Assembly: GCF_022603395.1 (NCBI RefSeq)
Contig: NZ_JAIBKA010000004.1
Coordinates: 1-64,000, forward strand
Length of the DNA stretch: 64,000 bases
Direction of reading: 5' to 3'
Origin: Desulfoferrobacter suflitae
GTDB lineage: Bacteria > Desulfobacterota > Syntrophobacteria > Syntrophobacterales > Syntrophobacteraceae
The notes beneath the pieces were generated by a model that had not been told where the DNA came from, searched no databases, and was given only the letters and a program-made list of their open reading frames with translations. Shown in pieces: positions 34,770 through 43,994 of the stretch. The position numbers and the translations under genes are program-made. Within the stretch, counting starts at the first letter, position 1. Each line of letters opens with the position of its first letter.

Positions 34770-36245
34770 ATGAGCGCTGATGTGAAAGCTTCCGGACCCA
34801 AGATAAGCAGCCGCATTATTTTTATTTTGCTTGGAGTAGCTCTTTTCCTGGTCGTCTATTATTCGCCTTCCTGGCCGGATGCCATCGATCCCATGGGCAA
34901 GCACTTTCCCCTGACCCGCGAGGGCAAGGGGGCGTTGGCGGTATTTCTGCTGGCAGGCACCTGGTGGGTTTTCGAGGTGGTGCCGATCGGCGTCACCAGT
35001 CTGGCCATCGGTGTGCTGCAGGCCCTCTTTTTGATCCGCCCGGCCAGTGTGGCCTTCAAGGATTTCATGGACCCCTCGGTTCTCTTCATTTTCGGTTCCA
35101 TCGTCATCGGTATGGTCTTCACCAAGACGGGTTTGACCAAGCGGCTGGCCTACCGGATGCTCATGGTGGTGGGGGAGAAAACCAGCATGATCATGCTGGG
35201 AACCTTTGTGGTGACTGCAGCGTTGACCCATATCATGGCTCACACGGCCGTGGCGGCAACCGTCTACCCGCTGCTGCTGGCCATTTACGCGCTGTATGGC
35301 GAGGGCAATAAGCCGACCAAGTTCGGCAAGGCCCTTTTCATCGGCATGGCTTACGTGGCCGGAGCAGGCAGCATCATCACGCTGCTTGGAGCGGCGCGCG
35401 GCGCTGTTGCCATAGGTTTTTACAAGGAGATCGTGGGCACCGAGATCACGTTTTTTCAGATTACCTATTACATGTTCCTGGTGGGCTGGTTGATGGTGTT
35501 CGTCCTGTGGGGATTTTTCATGCTGGTTCTAAGGCCCGAGAAGAAAACCATTCCGGGCCTCAAGGAGCGGGCCAGGGAACTGAACGCCGAGCTGGGATCC
35601 ATCACCTCGCAGGAGAAATTGGCTGCGGTCATCATTTTCGGCGTGATTTTTATCATGTCGCTGCAGTCCTTTGTGCCCGAGTTGAAAGTCTTGAACAAGG
35701 CGGCCATCCTGTTGGTCTCCACCATCCTGTTCTTCATCCTGCGCATCCTCGACATTGAAGATCTGGAAAACATACCCTGGAATATTATTCTGTTGTTCAG
35801 CGGCGCCATGAGCATCGGCTTTTGCCTGTGGGAAACCGAGGCCGCCAAATGGCTTGCCGTCAACTGGCTGGTCATGTTCCAGAAGGCCAACTGGTTCGTG
35901 TTTGTGATGGGCATCGCATTTTTTGTCATGATCATGACCAACTTCATCATGAACGTCGCGGCCATCGCCATTTCCCTGCCGGTTGCCCTGGTCATCGCCC
36001 CCTACCTGGGGGTGGCCCCGCAGGTGATCCTGTTTTCCTCGCTGGTGGTTGCAGGCATGCCCTTCCTGCTGCTGGTGGGTGCCGCACCCAATGCCATTGC
36101 CTATGATTCAAAGCAGTTCAGCAGTGGAGAATTTTTCATGTACGGGGTTCCCGCCAGCATCTTACTGATGCTGCTGGTGGGCTTTGCCGCCTTGGTCATC
36201 TGGCCGCTCCTGGGGATGCCGGTAACCGTCACGGCGGCAGGCTGA
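34770..36245 (+). CDS. SLC13/DASS family anion (sulfate or dicarboxylate) carrier
   Basis: 491 residues, about 12 TM helices. GTWWVFEVVPIGVTSLAIGVLQ, SVLFIFGSIVIGMVFTKTG and MTNFIMNVAAIAISLPV match the divalent anion/Na+ symporter family; the last holds the conserved SNT/TNF-type helix-pin region. Substrate cannot be separated between sulfate, thiosulfate and dicarboxylates such as fumarate or succinate. ATG 34770 follows AAGGAG. Last gene of the group starting at 27446. With the CBS protein it may form a sensed uptake unit. In a syntrophic propionate oxidiser either sulfate or fumarate import would be central. Confidence 0.88.
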   Translation: MSADVKASGPKISSRIIFILLGVALFLVVYYSPSWPDAIDPMGKHFPLTREGKGALAVFLLAGTWWVFEVVPIGVTSLAIGVLQALFLIRPASVAFKDFMDPSVLFIFGSIVIGMVFTKTGLTKRLAYRMLMVVGEKTSMIMLGTFVVTAALTHIMAHTAVAATVYPLLLAIYALYGEGNKPTKFGKALFIGMAYVAGAGSIITLLGAARGAVAIGFYKEIVGTEITFFQITYYMFLVGWLMVFVLWGFFMLVLRPEKKTIPGLKERARELNAELGSITSQEKLAAVIIFGVIFIMSLQSFVPELKVLNKAAILLVSTILFFILRILDIEDLENIPWNIILLFSGAMSIGFCLWETEAAKWLAVNWLVMFQKANWFVFVMGIAFFVMIMTNFIMNVAAIAISLPVALVIAPYLGVAPQVILFSSLVVAGMPFLLLVGAAPNAIAYDSKQFSSGEFFMYGVPASILLMLLVGFAALVIWPLLGMPVTVTAAG

Positions 36246-36254
36246 CTACGGCGC

Positions 36255-36356
36255 CACACAATCAAGTGGCCGAATTCCGCAGGTTGGGTGGAGTCACGCG
36301 CTACGCGTGACGAAACCCAACATGGGCTGAGCCGACTAAGGTAGTGGTTGGTTTTC
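36255..36356. repeat. Dispersed inverted repeat with CACACAATC lead
   Basis: CACACAATCAAGTGGCCGA begins the element, followed by GGTTGGGTGGAGTCACGCG and its inverse CGCGTGACGAAACCCAAC. The same lead and inverted repeat recur at 43735-43915; the hairpin part recurs at 58126 and 63741. Confidence 0.6.
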
Positions 36357-36490
36357 ACTGCCCTCACCCCAACCCTGCAAGTCCGCTGCATTTCGGACAC
36401 TCTCCTGTGTCGAGCTTTACCAAGAGCTTATCCGGGAGGAGAGGGGCGGGGTGAAGGGGGGTGAGCAACCGATGCGTCCGATCCCCCCCA
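36357..36490. repeat. CCCTCACCCC/CTCTCC-type intergenic repeat
   Basis: CTGCCCTCACCCCAACCCTG, then CACTCTCCTG, and on the other side GGGAGGAGAGGGGCGGGGTGAAGGGGGGTGAG. The two sides can pair into a large imperfect hairpin. Part of the 624-bp gap 36246-36869, which otherwise holds the operator and sigma-54 promoter. Confidence 0.5.
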
Positions 36491-36517
36491 CCCTGACCTT
36501 CATTTGTCCTGCCTGCC

Positions 36518-36532
36518 TTTACACACTGTAAA
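36518..36532 (+). promoter_or_regulatory. Palindromic operator, probable sigma-54 enhancer site (copy 3)
   Basis: TTTACA-CAC-TGTAAA followed by GAATATCGACAG. Centre 116 bp upstream of the GG of the sigma-54 promoter at 36639. Same motif, flank and spacing as sites 78 and 15219. Confidence 0.65.
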
Positions 36533-36638
36533 GAATATCGACAGCCGGTGAATTCCCTGTGCACCCAGATCCTCATGGCCGACGAGAAATGTCTTGTTCT
36601 TATAATGGCTTAAGTCTTGAGCGGCGGTTTCAATGGCT

Positions 36639-36654
36639 TTGGCACGACCGTTGC
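36639..36654 (+). promoter_or_regulatory. Sigma-54 promoter
   Basis: TTGGCACGACCGTTGC is nearly identical to the sigma-54 consensus, with GG and GC 10 bp apart. It lies 216 bp before the kinase ATG at 36870, leaving a long leader. A weaker TTGGCACC at 36707 has GT in place of the -12 GC. Confidence 0.85.
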
Positions 36655-36869
36655 CTATTGTTAATTGTCAACTTTTTTAGGCGCGGCCTAAATTGAGCGA
36701 TCTTTGTTGGCACCACTACCGTGATGATTGCGCCGAACGGCGGAATCCAGAGCGTCAGCCAGACCCGCTGAATACCTGCCGGCATGGCGGTATTTTGTCG
36801 GTATGACAAAGGGATACGGGTGAGACTGCAACATTTGGATGTGGATCAACGGGCGACCAAGGTGGCTGA

Positions 36870-38534
36870 ATGGAACGAACCGATTATCGCAAGCTTTACT
36901 GGAAGATCATCACGACCACTCTGACCTTTTCATTAGTGCCCCTGTTTGCCTTGGGCGCAACCATCTATTATCAATTTCGCGTGTCCTATACGGCCAAGAT
37001 CATGGAGAGTCTGCGAACGCTCACCGAAAACAGACGGAATGCCATCGATCTGTTTTTCGAAGAACGTGTGTCGCAGCTCTACACCTTGGCTTATACACAG
37101 TCCCTCGATCAGTTGCGCGATGAAAAGTATTTGGACCAGGTTTTTACCCTGATGCAATCGCGCTCCAAGTCGTTTGTGGATATCGGCATCATTGACCGCG
37201 ACGGCACCCACGTCACCTATGTCGGTCCGTACAATCTGGCAGGGGTCAACTACAAGAATGAGAGTTGGTTTCATGAGGTGATGCTGCGCGGAGTCTACAT
37301 AAGCGATGTCTTTATGGGCTTCAGAAAATATCCTCATTTCATCATCGCCGTGCTGCGTCGCGAGGGGGACCGGAGCTGGATTTTGCGGGCCACCATCGAT
37401 ACCGAGATTTTCGATGCCATGGTCAAGGCGGCTCAGGTGGGCAAGCGGGGCGATGCCTATGTAGTCAACAGGGAGGGCATATTGCAGACGGCGCCGCGGT
37501 TTGCCGGGCACCTGCTGGGAAAGATCGAGTCGCCTCATACCTCCCAGTTTTCCGGCATCCACGTGGAAGAAATGCAAATGAATGGAGAAACGGCCCTGTT
37601 TTCAACCACCTGGCTCAAGAATAAGGACTGGATGCTGGTCATCAAGGAGGATCCCAGTCAGGAACTGACTCCCTTGTTCGAGGCGCGATATATGATGATC
37701 GGCATCATCGGACTGGGTGTTCTGGTGATTGTGCTTGGCACCGTCTTTGTTTCCCGGGCCACCGTGGGCCAGCTCATCCAGTCCGACCGTGAAAAGGCAA
37801 TGCTCGATGCCAGTCTGGTCCAGTCGGGCAAGATGGCTGCCCTGGGAAAACTGGCAGCCGGAATAGCCCACGAAGTGAATAATCCGCTGGCGGTCATCAA
37901 AGAAAAAGTTGGCTGGATGATGGACCTTTTGAGTGAAGAAGATATCTCCCAAAGCGAAAATTTTAAGGAATTTGATGATGCGGTGCACAAGATCGACCAG
38001 CATGTGGAGCGGGCCAAGAAGGTGACGCATCGATTATTGGGTTTTGCTCGCCGTATGGAGCCCATCAAAGATAAGGTCGATGTCAATAAGCTCGTGGACG
38101 AAACGATTGATTTCCTTGAAAATGAAGCCCATTACCGCAACATTGTCATTCAACCCGAATATCATGCGGATTTACCGACCACCCTCAGCGATTCGTCGCA
38201 GTTGCAGCAGGTGGTGTTGAACATTCTGAACAATGCCATAGACGCCATCGGTAAAAACGGCCAAATCGATGTCAAAACCGATTACAGCGTCAAAGACGAA
38301 CAGATTGTCATCACCATATCCGACAACGGCCCGGGAATTCCCAACGATCAACTGGACAGGATCTTTGATCCGTTCTTTACAACCAAGGAGGTGGGCATGG
38401 GGACCGGGCTGGGTCTATCCATCAGTTACACGATTGTGGATAAGCTGGGGGGGAGAATTCTGGTTTCCAGTGAGGTGGGTAAGGGCACGACCTTTACCAT
38501 CTATCTTCCGGTCATCAGGCAGGAAAAGGCATGA
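36870..38534 (+). CDS. Cache-domain sensor histidine kinase
   Basis: 554 residues. TM1 about 14-34, extracytoplasmic Cache-like domain 38-265, TM2 about 275-295, HisKA KLAAGIAHEVNNP with H334, complete HATPase (NILNNAIDAIGK, DNGPGIP, FDPFFTTKEVGMGTGLGLS). It shares the GVYISDVFMGFRKYPHFIIAV signature with the kinases at 692 and 29305. ATG 36870 follows AAGGTGG. First gene after the sigma-54 promoter at 36639, with the palindromic operator further upstream. Followed by a lone receiver, a second kinase and another receiver, together a likely phosphorelay. Confidence 0.92.
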   Translation: MERTDYRKLYWKIITTTLTFSLVPLFALGATIYYQFRVSYTAKIMESLRTLTENRRNAIDLFFEERVSQLYTLAYTQSLDQLRDEKYLDQVFTLMQSRSKSFVDIGIIDRDGTHVTYVGPYNLAGVNYKNESWFHEVMLRGVYISDVFMGFRKYPHFIIAVLRREGDRSWILRATIDTEIFDAMVKAAQVGKRGDAYVVNREGILQTAPRFAGHLLGKIESPHTSQFSGIHVEEMQMNGETALFSTTWLKNKDWMLVIKEDPSQELTPLFEARYMMIGIIGLGVLVIVLGTVFVSRATVGQLIQSDREKAMLDASLVQSGKMAALGKLAAGIAHEVNNPLAVIKEKVGWMMDLLSEEDISQSENFKEFDDAVHKIDQHVERAKKVTHRLLGFARRMEPIKDKVDVNKLVDETIDFLENEAHYRNIVIQPEYHADLPTTLSDSSQLQQVVLNILNNAIDAIGKNGQIDVKTDYSVKDEQIVITISDNGPGIPNDQLDRIFDPFFTTKEVGMGTGLGLSISYTIVDKLGGRILVSSEVGKGTTFTIYLPVIRQEKA

Positions 38535-38614
38535 TCAACGAAGGCTGCAGGCAACAGGCTCCATTTTTCGTGTGGCCCGCCGCCCGTCGGTTGAGAAAGG
38601 GAGAATAGCAACCA

Positions 38615-39016
38615 ATGGAAGGATTCAGGGTTTTGGTGGTGGACGATGAGCTGGACTTCTTGGAAACCATTGTAAAACGGCTGCAGCGCAGGAAGGTCGA
38701 TGTCATTGGCGTTGAGAGCGGCAAAGCCGCCCTCGAACTGCTGGAGCAACAGCAGTTTGACGTGGTCATACTGGATGTGCGCATGCCGGGAATGGACGGC
38801 CTCGATACTCTCAAGGAAATGAAGCGCAAGGCACCTCTCATGGAGGTCATCATGCTCACCGGGCACGCCTCGGTGGAATCGGGAATGCAGGGCATGCAGC
38901 TGGGAGCTTTTGACTATGTAATGAAGCCGGCTTCCATCAACGACCTGCTGGAAAAAATAAAGCAGGCGTACGAAAGGAAACGGTTGCACGAAAAAAAGGT
39001 GCGGGACGTGCCGTAG
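38615..39016 (+). CDS. Stand-alone receiver domain protein
   Basis: 133 residues: VLVVDDELDF, D54 in VVILDVRMPGMDG, Thr in IMLTGHASVE, Lys in DYVMKPASINDL. Basic C-terminal helix (YERKRLHEKKVRD), no effector. ATG 38615 has GGGAGAATAG upstream. It lies between two kinases (36870 and 39102) and could serve both. Strongly similar to the receivers at 2587 and 3427, pointing to duplication of whole kinase/receiver units across the window. Confidence 0.9.
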   Translation: MEGFRVLVVDDELDFLETIVKRLQRRKVDVIGVESGKAALELLEQQQFDVVILDVRMPGMDGLDTLKEMKRKAPLMEVIMLTGHASVESGMQGMQLGAFDYVMKPASINDLLEKIKQAYERKRLHEKKVRDVP

Positions 39017-39101
39017 GAGGCTGCAGGGTGAACGGTTACGGCGTTGTAACGAGACATCCGGCAGGCATTCTTGGGCAAGCGCATAACATGAACAGGGCGC
39101 C

Positions 39102-40034
39102 ATGAGAACAGGGGCAGACATCCCACATCGGTTTTTCCACCAATACCTGGTCGGCAGTTTGACGGTGGCGCTGGCTGTCGCTCTCTGGGTCAAAAAGGAA
39201 TATGGCCTTTCAGCGTTTGCCCTGCTGCTGGCCGGCATCATATTCTATGCGGCTCGCTATCTGCTGCAGCTTGTGCACGCAAGCACCAAGCAAAAGAGCT
39301 TCCTCAACGAGCAATTGATCCAATCACAGAAGCTGGCAGCCATTGGCGAGCTGTCCTCCGGCATTGCCCATGAAATCAACAATCCTCTGGCCATTATCGG
39401 GCAGGAAGTCCAATGGATGCGGCATCTTTTGAAAGAAAACGGCGGTGCCGGGAGCCGGTCGCAGGAAGATTTGCAGGATTCGCTGCGGGAAATCGGACAA
39501 CAGGTTGATCGGTGCCGCGATATCACTCATAAGCTGCTCGATTTTGCCAGAAAAAAAGATCCGCTGATGCAATCAACCGATGTCAACAAACTGGTCGAGG
39601 ATATGGTACGATTGGTGGAAAAAGAGGCGGTTCACAAGGGCATCACCATCGTTCGAAAATATACGCGGGAACTGCCGCCGGTGGTCACCGACCCGCCCTT
39701 GTTGCGGCAGGTGATTCTTAACCTGTTGAACAATGCCGTCTATGCCGTAGAAAGGGATGGTAGCGTGACCGTCGTCAGCCGGAGGGGCCAAAACGATTCG
39801 GTTGTTTTGGAGGTATCGGACACGGGATGCGGCATCCCCAAGGAGCATCTCGCCAAGATTTTCGATCCTTTTTTTACCACCAAGCCGCAGGGCAAAGGGA
39901 CCGGTCTCGGCTTGTCCATTTGCCACGGGATCGTGGTGAGGCTGGGCGGTCTGATTTCGGTGGAGAGTGTGGTGGGGAAGGGAACGACATTTTTTATTGA
40001 TCTTCCGTTCAAACCAAGACAAGGAGAAGAATAG
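39102..40034 (+). CDS. Two-TM histidine kinase without sensor domain
   Basis: 310 residues. Two short TM helices at about 14-30 and 36-57 with a very short external loop, then HisKA LSSGIAHEINNPLAI (H90) and HATPase (NLLNNAVYAVER, DTGCGIP, FDPFFTTKPQGKGTGLGLS). It has no extracytoplasmic ligand domain, so it may sense within the membrane or act as an intermediate kinase. ATG 39102. The receiver at 40037 starts two bases after its stop with AAGGAGAAG as ribosome site, making that pair the most certain partnership. Confidence 0.88.
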   Translation: MRTGADIPHRFFHQYLVGSLTVALAVALWVKKEYGLSAFALLLAGIIFYAARYLLQLVHASTKQKSFLNEQLIQSQKLAAIGELSSGIAHEINNPLAIIGQEVQWMRHLLKENGGAGSRSQEDLQDSLREIGQQVDRCRDITHKLLDFARKKDPLMQSTDVNKLVEDMVRLVEKEAVHKGITIVRKYTRELPPVVTDPPLLRQVILNLLNNAVYAVERDGSVTVVSRRGQNDSVVLEVSDTGCGIPKEHLAKIFDPFFTTKPQGKGTGLGLSICHGIVVRLGGLISVESVVGKGTTFFIDLPFKPRQGEE

Positions 40035-40036
40035 CC

Positions 40037-40462
40037 ATGTCTTCCGGACCAAGAGTGCTGATCGTCGATGATGAAGAGCGCTTCCGCAATACCCTCAGAA
40101 AACTGCTCGCCGTCTCCGGTGTGGACGCGGCCACTGCCGGCAGCGGCGAGGAAGCTCTTAAGGAACTGGGCAGCAGGGATTATGATGTTATTCTGCTCGA
40201 TGTTAAAATGCCGGGCATGAGCGGCATTGAGGCGCTGGCAAGAATCAAGAAGATCGCGCCGGGCATAGAGGTAATTGTTCTGACCGGCCACGCATGCGTC
40301 GACGTGGCTGTGGAGATCATGAAACTGGGCGGGTACGAGTACTTGCTGAAACCCTGCCCACTGGACGATTTGCTGTTGAAAATCGATGCCGCCTTCGAAC
40401 GTAAACAGGCGCGCCTGGGGAAGCCTCGCCGAGCGACAGCTCCTGCTGAGACCGGCAAGTAG
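40037..40462 (+). CDS. Stand-alone receiver domain protein
   Basis: 141 residues: VLIVDDEERF, D55 in VILLDVKMPGMSG, Thr in IVLTGHACVD, Lys in EYLLKPCPLDDL. The tail is rich in Lys, Arg, Ala and Pro. No output domain. Directly coupled to the kinase at 39102. It is followed after 227 bp by the large PAS kinase. Confidence 0.9.
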   Translation: MSSGPRVLIVDDEERFRNTLRKLLAVSGVDAATAGSGEEALKELGSRDYDVILLDVKMPGMSGIEALARIKKIAPGIEVIVLTGHACVDVAVEIMKLGGYEYLLKPCPLDDLLLKIDAAFERKQARLGKPRRATAPAETGK

Positions 40463-40620
40463 CGGCAAGAACTGATTTGGCCGATCTGTGCAGACCCCGG
40501 GAGTTTTTTGCCTGATCCTTGCTCCCCTGCAGACGCTACACATCCGCGTGTTTTCCCCGCTCCAGTCCGACCGGGTATTCCACCACAGCACCGCCCTCAA
40601 TGATTTGTCTTGGGTAACCT

Positions 40621-40651
40621 TTGCATTTTACCATCGATGCCAATATATAAT
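40621..40651 (+). promoter_or_regulatory. Possible sigma-70 promoter for PAS kinase
   Basis: TATAAT at 40646-40651 with TTGCAT at 40621-40626, spacing 19. The -10 is perfect, the -35 fair and the spacing long. It lies 38 bp before ATG 40689 and supports that start over the upstream in-frame ones. Confidence 0.4.
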
Positions 40652-40688
40652 GGCAATCAGACACAAGTGTGGATCGAGGCGGAATGAG

Positions 40689-42995
40689 ATGGGCATGAAC
40701 GAACATGGGACGACTCTCCAGCGGGAGGGCACATTTTCCGGTTTGAGCGAGGCTGAACGACTGCAGCGGGAGCAGATAAAGCTCCTCTATGCGCAGGCTC
40801 CGGCTGGACTGCTCGCAACCCTTGTGAACTCCCTGGTGCTGACCCTGGTCCTGTGGCAAGTCACCCCCTACTGGAAACTGCTGCTTTGGCTGGTCCTGGT
40901 GCTGCTGGGGGCCTGGCTGACGCATCGGCTGATTAAATCTTACCGCAATGCTCCTGCGGAGGAGATGCATGACAGTCGCTGGAGTCTCTTTTTCCTGATC
41001 GGGCTGGGAACGTGCGGCTGCTTGATGGGCTTGGCGGGAATCTTTCTGTTTCCCTATGAATCTCTTGCCCATGCACTCTTCCTTGCTTTCCTGCTGGGGG
41101 GGATGGTCGCCGGCGCTACCGGGACCTACTCGGTCATGATGAGGGCGTTTCTCATCTACACTCTGCCGATCATAACGCCCCTTTGTTTCCAGCTGCTGCG
41201 CCGGGGAAGCGAGCTGGAAGTGGCCATAGGCGGGCTGCTGGTGGTTTTTTACGGTATCATGCTGCATACCGCCTATTACGTGCACAGGACAACCATCCAG
41301 TCTCTGCGCTTGCGATTTGAGAACAGCGGACTGCTGGCCGAGCTCATGGTGAGCCAATCCAGATCGGAACAGGCCATTGCAACTCTGCAACATGAAATAG
41401 CCGAGAGAAAGAATGTTGAACGAGCACTGCGCGAGTCTGAAGAGAAATACCGAATGATTTTTGAGAATTCGCCGCTCGGCATTGTGCACTTTGAACGGGA
41501 CGGAACCATCACCGCTTACAATGAAAACCTTGCCGACATGAGCGACACTTCCAGAGAAGAGTTCATCGGCCTCAATCCACTCACTTACCTGCAGGATGAG
41601 GAGTTGAAGGGGGCTATTGCCGCCTGTCTCAAGGGCGAGCGGGCGCACTACGCAGGTTGCTATCGTTCCCGCAGAACGGGCAGAGTCACGCCCATCAAGG
41701 CGGATTTCAGTCCTATTGTTGGGGACCAGGGTGTGGTTTTGGGGGGTACGGGGATCATCCAGAACATATCCGAACAGAAAAGAGTCGAGAAGAAGCTGGA
41801 AGATCAGCTCCATTTTCTGCAAACGCTCATCGACACCATCCCCAATCCCATTTTCTATAAGGACACCGGGGGCATTTATGTGGGCTGCAACAGGGCCTTT
41901 GAAATTCGCCTGGGACTGGACCGCCGGCAAATCGTGGGCAAGACGGTATACGATCTGCTGCCGCGGGATCTGGCCGATGAGTATCATCGGATGGATTTGG
42001 CGCTTCTGCGAAATCCCGGCGAGCAGGTGTACGAAACCTCCCTGGTGTATTCCGACGGCCAACGCCGCGACATCATTCTCAACAAGGCGACTTATTTCAA
42101 TGTGGAAGGGGAGCTGGCGGGTCTGGTGGGGGTCAGTGTGGACATTACCGACCGCAAGCGCGCCGAGGCGGCGTTGAAGCGGGCGCATGACGAACTCGAA
42201 CAGCGGGTGCAGGAGAGAACTTCCGCCCTGGCTGCGGCGGTGGAGGAGCTGCAGAACGAAATTGCCGAGCGCAGGAAGGCCGAAGAGGCGCTGCGCAACA
42301 GCTCTGAAAAGCTCAAGTTGTTCGCCTATTCCGTGATCCACGACTTGAAGAGTCCCGCCATCGGCATTTATGGTGTGGCCAACCTGTTGTCCAAGCGCTA
42401 TGAAAATGCTCTTGACGAAAAGGGGCGCATGTACTGTGATCAGATACTCAAAGCCTCCGAGCACGTGGCGCTTCTGGTGGAGCAGATCAATGTATATATG
42501 GCGGCCAAAGAGGCGCCGGTGGTCATCGAGAAAATCAATGTAAACGATATCCTGCAGATGGTGTACGATGAGTTTTCCGCTCAGTTCAGTCTGCGTCGCG
42601 TGCAGTGGTTCGGCCTCCAGGAGCGGGTCCAGATCCATGCAGATCGATTGTGCATCCATCGGGTTTTCCGCAATCTTGTCGATAATGCTCTGAAGTACGG
42701 CGGTGAAAAATTGAGTGAAATCAGGATAGGATATCGGGAAGAGCGGGACTTTTTTGTTTTTTCCGTGACGGATAATGGAATCGGCGTATCGAAAGAAGAT
42801 TCAGAGAGGATTTTCGGCATCTTCGAACGTGACAAGGCCGCCCGGGGAATCTCTGGAACCGGCTTGGGGCTGGCTATTGTCAAAGAAATTTCCGAAAAGC
42901 ACGGCGGTGACGTCTGGATCGAGCCGGGGGTGGACGGGGGTACCACATTCTACGTTTCCATCGCCAAGCACCCTGGTGCTGTTGCGCCGGCATGA
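40689..42995 (+). CDS. Membrane multi-PAS sensor histidine kinase
   Basis: 768 residues. N-terminal integral membrane sensor of about five to six TM helices (36-196), coiled coil, PAS1 (about 255-361, EKYRMIFENSPLGIVHF), PAS2 (about 379-489, NPIFYKDTGGIYVGCN), coiled coil 495-540, HisKA LFAYSVIHDLKSPAIGI (H551) and HATPase (NLVDNALKYGGE, DNGIGVS, GTGLGLAIVKEI). The kinase core is nearly the same type as the GAF kinase at 8887. ATG 40689 (or 40695) suits the start of the hydrophilic N-terminus; longer readings overlap the promoter region. No receiver follows; partners may be the receivers upstream. Signal unknown. Confidence 0.85.
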   Translation: MGMNEHGTTLQREGTFSGLSEAERLQREQIKLLYAQAPAGLLATLVNSLVLTLVLWQVTPYWKLLLWLVLVLLGAWLTHRLIKSYRNAPAEEMHDSRWSLFFLIGLGTCGCLMGLAGIFLFPYESLAHALFLAFLLGGMVAGATGTYSVMMRAFLIYTLPIITPLCFQLLRRGSELEVAIGGLLVVFYGIMLHTAYYVHRTTIQSLRLRFENSGLLAELMVSQSRSEQAIATLQHEIAERKNVERALRESEEKYRMIFENSPLGIVHFERDGTITAYNENLADMSDTSREEFIGLNPLTYLQDEELKGAIAACLKGERAHYAGCYRSRRTGRVTPIKADFSPIVGDQGVVLGGTGIIQNISEQKRVEKKLEDQLHFLQTLIDTIPNPIFYKDTGGIYVGCNRAFEIRLGLDRRQIVGKTVYDLLPRDLADEYHRMDLALLRNPGEQVYETSLVYSDGQRRDIILNKATYFNVEGELAGLVGVSVDITDRKRAEAALKRAHDELEQRVQERTSALAAAVEELQNEIAERRKAEEALRNSSEKLKLFAYSVIHDLKSPAIGIYGVANLLSKRYENALDEKGRMYCDQILKASEHVALLVEQINVYMAAKEAPVVIEKINVNDILQMVYDEFSAQFSLRRVQWFGLQERVQIHADRLCIHRVFRNLVDNALKYGGEKLSEIRIGYREERDFFVFSVTDNGIGVSKEDSERIFGIFERDKAARGISGTGLGLAIVKEISEKHGGDVWIEPGVDGGTTFYVSIAKHPGAVAPA

Positions 42996-43153
42996 CGCTG
43001 AAGGCTTGCTCTCGTAAAGCCGTCAAGATCAGGGGATAACAGCTCACTACAGCTGCATACCATAGAGTGCCCGAAAGGCAGAATACTTGCTAGGGCGTAG
43101 GCGTAGGTTGGGCCACTTGATGGTGTGGCGCTGCACTTGAACAGGGAAGCGCA

Positions 43154-43612
43154 ATGATTGACTTCATCAGGGATTTTTTCAATAAGATTTCAGAGCAGGG
43201 CTTCTCCGACAATGAACAGGAAAAATTTCAGCAAATACGCATAGCCACCTGCGCGCTTTTGCTGGAAATGGCGACCATCGACGGAGAATTCAGTGAAGCC
43301 GAAAAAACCAATATCATCAACATACTCAAACGGGAATACGAATTGTCTGAAGAAGATGTCGACTTCCTCATCCACGCGGCCACCGAACAGCTTGAAGGGA
43401 GCATCGACCTGTGGCGTTTCACCAATCTCATTAATCAACACTCGAGCATGGAGCAAAAACTGCAAATCATCGAAATGGTCTGGCAGATCGCCTACACCGA
43501 CGGCAAGCTGGACCAGCATGAAGATTATTTGGTACACAAGCTTGCTACGCTCTTGCGCCTCACCCATCACGAGCTCATTCAGGCGAAATTGAAGGTCATT
43601 CTGCCCCGCTGA
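43154..43612 (+). CDS. TerB-like protein
   Basis: 152 residues, all-helical, of the tellurite-resistance TerB fold: ATCALLLEMATIDGEFSEAEK and its second-half echo MVWQIAYTDGKLDQHEDYLVHKLA hold paired acidic metal-binding positions. Cytoplasmic, acidic. No other ter gene nearby, so tellurite resistance itself is not implied; orphan TerB proteins are linked to stress sensing. ATG 43154 is preceded by a weak AGGGAAG. Single gene between the kinase cluster and repeat-rich DNA. Confidence 0.85.
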   Translation: MIDFIRDFFNKISEQGFSDNEQEKFQQIRIATCALLLEMATIDGEFSEAEKTNIINILKREYELSEEDVDFLIHAATEQLEGSIDLWRFTNLINQHSSMEQKLQIIEMVWQIAYTDGKLDQHEDYLVHKLATLLRLTHHELIQAKLKVILPR

Positions 43613-43734
43613 AGGCGCCTCGGCCCAACGCGGGATCGAGCAAGAATGGATTGACAGCGAGAGAGGCAGACAGGTATCTTTTTGCGGGCTTGCGGCGAGT
43701 CATTGGCAAGCGACTCTATCCATGCTGCTCAGTA

Positions 43735-43915
43735 CAGCTCCACACAATCGAGTGACCGGATTCGGTAGGGCTGGGCGGACTAACGTGGTCGTTGGGTTTC
43801 GTCACGCGAAACGCGTGACTCAACCCAACCTTCTACAGCCTTTGGGATGGCCGCACAGACCAGGTGATGAGGCAGGATGGGTGGAGCGCAGCGAAACCCG
43901 TCGGCGGCGGCAGGC
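43735..43915. repeat. Dispersed inverted repeat with CACACAATC lead and AGGATGGGTGGAGCG tail
   Basis: The lead CACACAATCGAGTGACCGG matches 36255. It is followed by GTTGGGTTTCGTCACGCG and CGCGTGACTCAACCCAAC as a near-perfect inverted repeat, then by AGGATGGGTGGAGCGCAGCG and AAACCCGTC. The tail motif recurs at 58215. The 382-bp gap 43613-43994 holds nothing else supported except the ribosome site of the next gene. Confidence 0.65.
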
Positions 43916-43994
43916 ATAGAAATGAAAGTTCCTTTCGCTAACCGGTATATCTGTTGTTCCTGGTCCGGGACAAAGGTACTGCAGGAGGATGAAC

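Noticed and set aside
36707-36722. Second sigma-54-like element TTGGCACCACTACCGT
   Set aside because: The -24 half is good but the -12 half has GT instead of GC; the element at 36639 is much better.
40536-42659. 707-codon open frame on the minus strand
   Set aside because: It is the antisense of the PAS kinase at 40689, has no domain signature and high His/Gln content typical of shadow frames in GC-rich DNA.
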